NCBI RefSeq assembly: GCF_003641205.1 | Contig: NZ_CP032762.1 | Span: 992,001 to 1,056,000, forward strand | Length of the DNA stretch: 64,000 nt | Direction: 5' to 3' | From: Rhodococcus sp. P1Y | GTDB lineage: Bacteria; Actinomycetota; Actinomycetes; Mycobacteriales; Mycobacteriaceae | Part shown: piece by piece, positions 7,844 through 13,753 of the stretch | Numbering within the stretch: the stretch's first letter is position 1 | Layout: every line of letters begins with the position of its first letter | Program-made: the position numbers and the translations under genes | Notes under the pieces: model-generated | Told to the model about the DNA's origin: nothing | Database searches by the model: none | The model's input: the letters and a program-made list of their open reading frames with translations, nothing else

Positions 7844-9350
7844 CGGCTCGCGGCACATCCGCCCGCAACGTGAAATCGGTGACGAATTCGCCGTCCTCGG
7901 GCACGAATCGGCGACGGGGATCGAAGTTCTCGACGTCGAATCTGTCGAGTGCGGGTGAGTGGGTCGTCACTGCGAGGGTCTCGCCATCGATATCGAACTG
8001 AAGCAGGCGCTGGAATCCTGTTGCCCTCTCGCCCTCGACCTCGAAATACTGGTAGTCGGCCAACAGTTGTACGACGGTTCGGCCGGTGTCGTCGACGTCG
8101 CGATCGACGACAGTGGCTTGGCCGTCCACATGTCCGGACAGGACAAGGAAGACGGATTCATACGGCTTGACCAAGCGATTCCAGATCTGTTGACCCGAGC
8201 TTGCACCGATGTCTCCGAACGCCATCAGCTTCTTCTCGCCGCCCTCGTCGAGGTAGTAGTGGGTACCGATCACGACGTTCCGGTCCGGATGGTCGTCGAG
8301 TACCTGCTCTGCCCACTTCATGACTTTCTCGGGCGGGTTGTATCCGATGTAGAGCATCAGAAATTTCGCACCGGCGATGTCGAGCAGATCGTAGTGCGCA
8401 GAATTGTCCTCGGATGTGAACGAGTCACCCCACCACGGCTGGTCGCGATAACGGTCCGGGCCGAAGTACTCGTTGTACAGCGCGTGATTCTCCTCGTGCA
8501 TACCCGGTACGAGTTTGCCCGCGACGTTCCAGAGATTGTCGTGGTTGCCAGGTAGGACGCCGTGCGGAACCCCGGCATCCTCCAGGCGTTTCATGGACTC
8601 GCTCGCGGCCTCGAATTCGATGCGCGACTGGGTATCCGGCCGTCCGGGGCTGATCCAGCTCTGAATGATGTCGCCGGTGTGCATGCTGTAGTCGATGCCG
8701 TACTTCTCGGCGTTGTCGACTGTCCACTGCGTCATGTCGTCGTACACGGTCGGGTCGTCCCGCGAGATGTATTGGGTGTCGCTGATGTGTTGCAGCGCAA
8801 AGTCGTACGTCCCCGGTTCGGCGAATGTGCCATCCGCAGAAGCGTTGTCGTCGGCGAACGCACGATCGGCACGGGGGCTGTCGATGATCATCACTTCGAC
8901 TGGGCCGTCGATATCGGTGACTTCCGCGGCCAGATCGACGACGCCGCCTGCGGTGTCAGGGCGTGCTGTCGCCAATGCGGGGCCCCACTCCCCTGTGGCG
9001 GGGTCGAGAACATGAAGGGCGAGGTCGTTGGTGTTCACCGATGTTCCCTGCCAGGACAATTCGGCAGATGTGACGTCGGGGCCGAAGGTAGCGGTGTACC
9101 GAAGGTAGGGGTACTCGTCCCACGCGGTGGTGCGTGCCTCGGGCCCCGTGGCCTCGTCGCCGACGTGCACTCCGTCGGTCACCCCCGACACCATCTCGGC
9201 CGTCACCGGGACGGGCACGGCGGTCAATCCCAATGCCGGAACAGCCGTCGCCGACGCTTGGGTGCGGGCCTCGGGAGTGCCTGCTACCGCGTCGGCGCCG
9301 ACGAGGACGCAGGCAAGCAGTAGGGATCCGATGGTCGGGACGGCTTTCAC
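7830..9350 (-). CDS. exported metallophosphoesterase
   Basis: A 506-residue calcineurin-like phosphoesterase. A signal peptide (VKAVPTIGSLLLACVLVGADAVAG) directs export. An N-terminal beta-rich region of about 120 residues precedes the catalytic domain, which shows the metal-binding blocks SDTQY, HTGDI, GNHDN, GTHYY and SGHVDG in order. The enzyme should hydrolyse a phosphomonoester or diester outside the membrane; the substrate is unknown. The GTG at 9350 was chosen because GGAGAGA lies directly upstream and the signal peptide begins there; the frame is open further upstream but that region carries the divergent DUF72 gene. It overlaps the TetR gene end by 14 bp. Confidence 0.88.
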   Translation of the reverse strand: MKAVPTIGSLLLACVLVGADAVAGTPEARTQASATAVPALGLTAVPVPVTAEMVSGVTDGVHVGDEATGPEARTTAWDEYPYLRYTATFGPDVTSAELSWQGTSVNTNDLALHVLDPATGEWGPALATARPDTAGGVVDLAAEVTDIDGPVEVMIIDSPRADRAFADDNASADGTFAEPGTYDFALQHISDTQYISRDDPTVYDDMTQWTVDNAEKYGIDYSMHTGDIIQSWISPGRPDTQSRIEFEAASESMKRLEDAGVPHGVLPGNHDNLWNVAGKLVPGMHEENHALYNEYFGPDRYRDQPWWGDSFTSEDNSAHYDLLDIAGAKFLMLYIGYNPPEKVMKWAEQVLDDHPDRNVVIGTHYYLDEGGEKKLMAFGDIGASSGQQIWNRLVKPYESVFLVLSGHVDGQATVVDRDVDDTGRTVVQLLADYQYFEVEGERATGFQRLLQFDIDGETLAVTTHSPALDRFDVENFDPRRRFVPEDGEFVTDFTLRADVPRAVSAR

Positions 9351-9410
9351 TCTCTCCAGGCTACCGATCGTCCCGGATATGTCCGGGTGTGTGGATCTAG
9401 GCTGTCCTTC

Positions 9411-10241
9411 ATGGCACCCCGCAGGCGCGCACCGGAGGTTCGGATCGGCATCTCCGGATGGACCTACGCGCCGTGGCGCGGGGACTTCTACCCGAAGGGT
9501 CTCGCGCATCGGCGCGAGCTCGAGTATGCGTCGGAGCGATTGTCCTCGATCGAGATCAACGGCACCTTCTACGCCATGCAGAAGCCGTCGAGTTACGTGA
9601 AGTGGCGCGACGAGACTCCCGAGAATTTCGTGTTCGCTGTCAAGGGCGGGCGCTACGTCACCCACGTCAAGCGGCTCGTCGACGTCGAAGCAGCGCTCGC
9701 CAATTTCTTTGCGACAGGTGTGCTCGGCCTCGGCAGCAAACTCGGTCCCGTGCTCTGGCAGCTGCCGCCCAACTTCCAGTTCGACGCGGCCAAGATGGCT
9801 GCCTTCTTCGAACTCCTGCCGCGAACGACGACGGAAGCGGTGACGCTGGCAGGTCGGCGTGACGACAAGCTCCCTGACGACAGAGTGAGTCTCGTCGTCG
9901 ACGGCGATCGCCCCCTGCGTCATGCAATGGAAGTGCGGCACCCCAGCTTCGATACAGCCGAGGCGATAGGTCTGTTGCGCGATCATGATGTCGCGTTCGT
10001 TCTCGCCGACTCCGGAGGCAAGTATCCCCTCGTGGACCAAGTGACCTCGAACTTCGTCTACCTGCGACTACACGGCTCCGAGGAGTTGTACGCGAGTGGC
10101 TACGACGACGCAGCCCTCGACCGATGGGCGGGGCGTATCGAGCAGTGGGTCAAGTCGAAGCTCGATGTGTTCGCCTACTTCGACAACGACGTGAAGGGCT
10201 ACGCGCCGTTCGACGCAATGAGGTTGATCGAACGTCTGTAG
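9411..10241 (+). CDS. DUF72 domain-containing protein (YecE-like)
   Basis: A 276-residue protein of the DUF72 TIM-barrel family. Recognisable blocks are RIGISGWTYAPWRGDFYPKG, the segment SIEINGTFYAMQKPSSYVKW, FVFAVKGGRYVTH, LGPVLWQLPPNF, and the C-terminal VYLRLHGSEELYASGY and VFAYFDNDVKGYAP. The biochemical role of DUF72 is not known; some members sit near nucleases or Fe-S genes. The ATG at 9411 was preferred to an upstream in-frame GTG because it starts eight residues before conserved sequence. It diverges from the phosphoesterase gene by 60 bp. Confidence 0.9.
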   Translation: MAPRRRAPEVRIGISGWTYAPWRGDFYPKGLAHRRELEYASERLSSIEINGTFYAMQKPSSYVKWRDETPENFVFAVKGGRYVTHVKRLVDVEAALANFFATGVLGLGSKLGPVLWQLPPNFQFDAAKMAAFFELLPRTTTEAVTLAGRRDDKLPDDRVSLVVDGDRPLRHAMEVRHPSFDTAEAIGLLRDHDVAFVLADSGGKYPLVDQVTSNFVYLRLHGSEELYASGYDDAALDRWAGRIEQWVKSKLDVFAYFDNDVKGYAPFDAMRLIERL

Positions 10242-10310
10242 AGGAATCTAGCTATTTCTAGGGCTCGAGCTAGAGCCAACGGTCATTACGAGGCCATCAG
10301 TGTGTGAAGC

Positions 10311-11114
10311 TCACAGCGTCGTACCGCGCTCCAGCATCGCAACGAGCAACTCGCGCGGCAGGGCCATCGGCGGCATTGCGTTGAGGTGAATGGCGTCGCC
10401 AGATTTGTCGCTCTTGATTTCGGCGACTTCGTCGTGCAGGCGTTCCATCGTCACGTCGAGGCGGTTTGCGCTGTCCGCGGCTTCGGTGAGCTCGGCGAGT
10501 AGTGGCGTCGGGATCGTACCGTCGTACTTGTAGAAGATCTTGTGCTCGAGGCTGGCCCAGAAATCCATGGCGATGGTGCGGATCTGGAGCTCGACGGGTA
10601 CCGGCTGAACCCGGTCGCTCATGAACACGGGAATCTCGACGATCAGGTGAAGACTCTTGTAGCCGTTGGGTTTCGGATTCGCGATGTAATCCTTGACCTC
10701 GAGTATGCGTACATCGGACTGGCTCCCGATCATGTCCGCGATTCGGTACGTGTCCGAGATGAAACTGCACGTGATTCTGATGCCTGCGATATCGACGATG
10801 TTCTTGCGGATATCGTCGAGCGTGAGGGGGCTGTTCTTGCGACGGGCTTTGGTGATGATGCTCTCGGGCGTTTTGAGTCGCGACCCGACGTGTTCGATCG
10901 GACTGTACCGATGAATGTGGGTGAACTCCTCCTTCAAGACATTGATCTTGGTCATCAGCTCGTCGATGCCGAACTTGTAGCTCATCATGAAGCGGGTGAA
11001 GTCGTGTCGCAGCCGATCGAAGTCGGATCGATCGAGTTCGGGGATGGGGTCGACGGCGTTCACGCAGTCCCCGGCATTGCTCTCCATGCCTCGATTCTCC
11101 ACCAACTCGGACAT
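10311..11114 (-). CDS. small alarmone synthetase (GTP pyrophosphokinase, RelA/SpoT domain only)
   Basis: A 267-residue protein with a RelA/SpoT nucleotidyltransferase domain and no HD hydrolase, TGS or ACT domain, so it is a small alarmone synthetase rather than a long Rel. Conserved blocks are HVGSRLKTPESIITKARRK (ATP-binding basic stretch), DIRKNIVDIAGIRITCSF, KPNGYKSLHLIVEIP, VPVELQIRTIAMDFWASLEHK and FYKYDG. It should transfer pyrophosphate from ATP to GTP or GDP to make (p)ppGpp. It has no tetramer-specific context here. The convergent gap to the DUF72 gene (about 70 bp) holds only a weak 5-bp hairpin. Confidence 0.9.
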   Translation of the reverse strand: MSELVENRGMESNAGDCVNAVDPIPELDRSDFDRLRHDFTRFMMSYKFGIDELMTKINVLKEEFTHIHRYSPIEHVGSRLKTPESIITKARRKNSPLTLDDIRKNIVDIAGIRITCSFISDTYRIADMIGSQSDVRILEVKDYIANPKPNGYKSLHLIVEIPVFMSDRVQPVPVELQIRTIAMDFWASLEHKIFYKYDGTIPTPLLAELTEAADSANRLDVTMERLHDEVAEIKSDKSGDAIHLNAMPPMALPRELLVAMLERGTTL

Positions 11115-11120
11115 GCGTTC

Positions 11121-11402
11121 TCATATGCCCTGGTCGGCGCCGCGCGCGTCGAAACTAGCGTCCGAGCAACGAGGGCCGAGGGGCGGGCTGAACGTGATGT
11201 CGCCGCAGGTACTGCAGGCATGCGTGCGGTGATGACCACGTCCGCACGAGCATGCTCTCGACCCGACCAGCACGGTTCGCGGGCCGAGAGCATGACCGCG
11301 AGCGCACCGGGTCGGCGCGCTCTCGACCCATCGATCGCCCAATCGATGGAGGGTTGCGCTGGTGTCCTCACCCTGGTCGGAGGCGCTTCCCGGTGTACTC
11401 AC
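11121..11402 (-). CDS. small Cys-rich (zinc-ribbon-like) protein
   Basis: A short protein, 93 residues from GTG 11402, ending 6 bp before the alarmone synthetase start on the same strand. The C-terminal half has the pattern RCARGH(A)LGPRTVLVG, ACSCGRGHHRTHACSTCG and PPLGPRC. Six cysteines and several histidines suggest a zinc ribbon. I have a general recollection of similar hypothetical proteins in Nocardiaceae but cannot name a function. The start is uncertain: the frame stays open to an ATG at 11513, but that codon overlaps an SOS-like box, so a start at 11402 (or GTG 11411) seems more likely. It might be co-transcribed with the alarmone synthetase. Confidence 0.55.
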   Translation of the reverse strand: MSTPGSASDQGEDTSATLHRLGDRWVESAPTRCARGHALGPRTVLVGSRACSCGRGHHRTHACSTCGDITFSPPLGPRCSDASFDARGADQGI

Positions 11403-11495
11403 GCTCGACACCGCCTGAAGCTGGACACCCGTCTGAATCAAGTTGGACCGTCCGGAACCGAAGCTCTCGGACGGCTCGATTACCGTAACACGACA

Positions 11496-11511
11496 TCGAA
11501 CGTATGTTCCC
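11496..11511. promoter_or_regulatory. SOS (LexA)-like box in a divergent promoter
   Basis: TCGAACGTATGTTCCC has the same 10-of-12 match to TCGAACN4GTTCGA as the box at 5436 and differs from it by one spacer base. It lies between the Cys-rich protein/alarmone synthetase pair (minus strand) and the SxxK lipoprotein gene (plus strand, start 11580). Either or both could be damage-inducible. Confidence 0.6.
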
Positions 11512-11540
11512 ATTGCGCATAATTCGGGTTGCTAATACGG

Positions 11541-11560
11541 TATTCCGTAATTACGGAATA
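11541..11560. promoter_or_regulatory. 20-bp perfect palindrome upstream of lipoprotein gene
   Basis: TATTCCGTAATTACGGAATA is a perfect 20-bp palindrome ending 19 bp before the lipoprotein ATG (11580). A second overlapping inverted repeat, ACGG-TATT-CCGT, covers 11537-11548. It is a strong candidate operator. The winged-helix regulator encoded at the end of the same operon (12686-13153) is one possible ligand, but a TetR encoded elsewhere is equally possible. Confidence 0.6.
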
Positions 11561-11579
11561 ACAGATGCGAGGGGTTCTT

Positions 11580-12689
11580 ATGCGCCGCACTACCGTCCTG
11601 TCCGCCACCTGCGCTGCCGCCTTGGTAATAGGTGGGTGCTCCTCGGCCACGTCGCCCGCCGAGTCCCAGTCTGCCGAGACCCAGACTTCCGCAGAGTGCG
11701 CCCCCGTCACCTCCACGGACCTGAATACCGAGGACGGCTGGATCGGTCTCATCGACCAAGCTCCCGAGACGGTGAGTCTGGTGATCGACGACGGCAGGGG
11801 CCGAACCGTCGAGCATCGGCCCGAGGAGGTGCAGCCGTTGGCGTCGGCGGTCAAGGTGGTTCACCTGGGTGCCTATGCGCGCGCGGTCGCTGCGGGCGAA
11901 CTCGATCCGAACGAGCAGGTTCCGGTACTGGAGTGGGAACGCTGGTACGTGCCGGGAACGGACGGGGGTGTCCACCCGGTGGCCCTGAATCGGCTCGGTA
12001 TAGCAAACGACGGATCCGTCGCAACGGACCCGAATGCGACTGTCCGGCTGGAAGACATGGTGACGGCAATGATCCAGGAAAGCGACAACGCGGTACCCGA
12101 CTACCTGAGAAGCCGCCTCGGTGACGACGCCCTCGTCGACGCCGCAGCCGCAGGGGGCTGGGAAGATTTTCAGCCACCGTCACTCGTCACCAGCTTGCTC
12201 TCGATAATCGACCCCGAGCTCGCCGAGGGAGACCGTTGGGCGACGGCCAACCGTTGGGCTTCCGATCCGCAGTTCCGTATCGACGTATCGGCAGGCCTGG
12301 AGTTGCCGAGCTACGAGCAGCAGACCGATCGCGTGCAGAATCTGACCGCGGGTGGCTCGGCCGCCCAACTGAACGGAATGTACCGGGCGTTCACCGACGG
12401 CAGCTTCGGCGACGGATCCGATATCGCTCTCGGGCAGCTCGAATACCAGGAGGCCCCGGACGGCGCAGAGAGCATGGGATTCAAGGGAGGCAATCTGCCG
12501 GGAATGCTGGCGCAGGGATTCGAACTTCGCCGAGACGACGGCTCCGTCGCTACCGCGGTCTGGCTGACGGACGGTCTGCCTGCCGACCGGTACGAGGCCG
12601 CGATGGCGGGTGTGGTCTATCAGCAGGCACTCATCATCGAAGCCATGCAGTCGTCCGATGTTCTCGACCGGATAGCCTGCGTCGTGTGA
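11580..12689 (+). CDS. serine-hydrolase (class A beta-lactamase-like) lipoprotein
   Basis: A 369-residue lipoprotein. The signal peptide ends in the lipobox LVIGGC with Cys20. The penicilloyl-serine-transferase triad of motifs is present: S89-A-V-K92 (SxxK), S168-D-N170 (SDN) and K302-G-G304 (KTG-like, here KGG). It therefore has the fold of class A beta-lactamases and small PBPs, anchored outside the membrane; hydrolysis of beta-lactams or of other esters/amides cannot be distinguished. No Glu166-loop match is claimed. The ATG at 11580 has GAGGGG 5 nt upstream and was preferred to 11565. It overlaps the following regulator gene by 4 bp (GTGA) and sits just after a perfect palindrome and an SOS-like box. 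Confidence 0.82.
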   Translation: MRRTTVLSATCAAALVIGGCSSATSPAESQSAETQTSAECAPVTSTDLNTEDGWIGLIDQAPETVSLVIDDGRGRTVEHRPEEVQPLASAVKVVHLGAYARAVAAGELDPNEQVPVLEWERWYVPGTDGGVHPVALNRLGIANDGSVATDPNATVRLEDMVTAMIQESDNAVPDYLRSRLGDDALVDAAAAGGWEDFQPPSLVTSLLSIIDPELAEGDRWATANRWASDPQFRIDVSAGLELPSYEQQTDRVQNLTAGGSAAQLNGMYRAFTDGSFGDGSDIALGQLEYQEAPDGAESMGFKGGNLPGMLAQGFELRRDDGSVATAVWLTDGLPADRYEAAMAGVVYQQALIIEAMQSSDVLDRIACVV

Positions 12690-13153
12690 GCGAGCAGTTC
12701 GAGGGCAGACTGGCAGAGCTGGAAGCGCGCGTAGCCGAACTCGAAGGTGGCGCGTCGGCCGGTGACCGCGAGACTTTCACCGGCGGGATGGTGGCGTACC
12801 AGGGTGAGGTGCACCTCGACGGAAACGTCAAGTGGGATATCGGTTATTCGCCCGACGGGATCCTGGAATTCTCTACGCATCGCACAGCCGAGATCCTGGC
12901 CGCGCTTGGACATCCTGCGCGATTGCGCATCGTACGGACGCTGCTTCGGGGACCGGCGAACGCGTCGGATCTGCACGAGTCGGTCGGACTCGGGTCGACG
13001 GGTCAGGTGTATCACCACTTGAAGGTCCTCGGCGCGGCCAACGTCGTCGAGCAGCATGGCCGGGGTGACTACCGGATAGCCGCGAAGAAGGTTGTGCCGC
13101 TGTTGGTGTCGATGCTTGCCGCTGCGGACATTTCGGGCGAACTGGGAACGTAG
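12686..13153 (+). CDS. ArsR-like winged-helix transcriptional regulator
   Basis: A 155-residue protein. An N-terminal heptad segment (FEGRLAELEARVAELEGG) should form a short coiled coil. The winged helix-turn-helix follows at about residues 65-135: AEILAALGHPARLRIVRTLLRGPANASDLHESVGLGSTGQVYHHLKVLGAANVVEQHGRGDYRI, a typical ArsR/HTH_20 pattern with no obvious metal-binding cysteines. The GTG start overlaps the lipoprotein stop (GTGA), so the two are translationally coupled and presumably functionally linked: the regulator may respond to a cytoplasmic signal related to the lipoprotein and bind the palindrome at 11541. Confidence 0.85.
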   Translation: MSEQFEGRLAELEARVAELEGGASAGDRETFTGGMVAYQGEVHLDGNVKWDIGYSPDGILEFSTHRTAEILAALGHPARLRIVRTLLRGPANASDLHESVGLGSTGQVYHHLKVLGAANVVEQHGRGDYRIAAKKVVPLLVSMLAAADISGELGT

Positions 13154-13227
13154 GATCCTCGCTCCGATGACTTTTACGTGTGGGGTGTGTCGATACAGGC
13201 ACACACTCACGAACATCGGAGAAGACA

Positions 13228-13635
13228 ATGACTACGACGATCACCCCTACGGCCAACTCGCGCACCGCCGCCCGCATCGGATGGGTGTTGACGGCACTGC
13301 TGGCGATCTTTCTGCTCTTCGACGGAGTCACCAAGCTGATCAACGTCCAGCAGGTCAAGGATGCGACGGTAGATCTCGGTCTGCGCGAGGAGATGACGCC
13401 CGTCATCGGCGTCGTACTTCTCGTATCGCTAGCGTTGTATCTGCTGCCGCGTACGGCGTTCCTCGGCGCGGTCCTGCTGACCGGCTACCTGGGCGGCGCG
13501 GTCCTCACAAACTGGCGCGTCGACAAGCCGCTGTTCAGCACAGTGCTGTTCGCCGTATATGTGGGCGTCGTCGTCTGGGGTGCGCTCTACCTGCGTGATC
13601 CCAAGGTTCGCCAGGTCATGCCGTTCGTGCGCTGA
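13228..13635 (+). CDS. DoxX-like small membrane protein
   Basis: A 135-residue integral membrane protein with four predicted transmembrane segments: IGWVLTALLAIFLLFDGVTKL, then MTPVIGVVLLVSLALYLL, FLGAVLLTGYLGGAVLTNW and TVLFAVYVGVVVWGALYL. The pattern matches DoxX-like/DUF4383-related families, whose molecular role is poorly known (membrane redox partners in some cases). The ATG at 13228 has GGAGAAG 6-8 nt upstream. It lies 74 bp after the winged-helix gene and ends next to a large inverted repeat that should stop transcription. Confidence 0.85.
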   Translation: MTTTITPTANSRTAARIGWVLTALLAIFLLFDGVTKLINVQQVKDATVDLGLREEMTPVIGVVLLVSLALYLLPRTAFLGAVLLTGYLGGAVLTNWRVDKPLFSTVLFAVYVGVVVWGALYLRDPKVRQVMPFVR

Positions 13636-13637
13636 CT

Positions 13638-13744
13638 CGCCCGTGCGCGCGTAATAACCTTCCGCGGTAATTACCCACTCACGACCAGATCAGGGGGTCG
13701 TGAGTGGGTAGTTACGTCGGGCGGTAATTGTTCGCGCACGGGCG
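13638..13744. repeat. 107-bp inverted repeat between convergent genes (bidirectional terminator or MITE-like)
   Basis: Two 49-bp arms (13638-13686 and 13696-13744), identical at 40 of 49 positions when one is reverse-complemented, flank a 9-nt loop. The inner 15 bp (TACCCACTCACGACC) and the outer 12 bp (CGCCCGTGCGCG) pair perfectly. It occupies the entire space between the DoxX gene and the convergent helicase gene. It can act as a bidirectional terminator but is much longer than needed, which also fits a small non-autonomous mobile element. No flanking target duplication is obvious. Confidence 0.7.
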
Positions 13745-13753
13745 GCGAAGCCG

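Noticed and set aside
7830..10040. Extended N-terminus for the metallophosphoesterase up to 10040
   Set aside because: It would overlap the DUF72 gene in antisense; the signal peptide begins at GTG 9350 with a ribosome site.
10262..10277. Hairpin GGCTC-GAGCTA-GAGCC between DUF72 and alarmone synthetase genes
   Set aside because: A 5-bp stem and no U-run; too weak to call a terminator.
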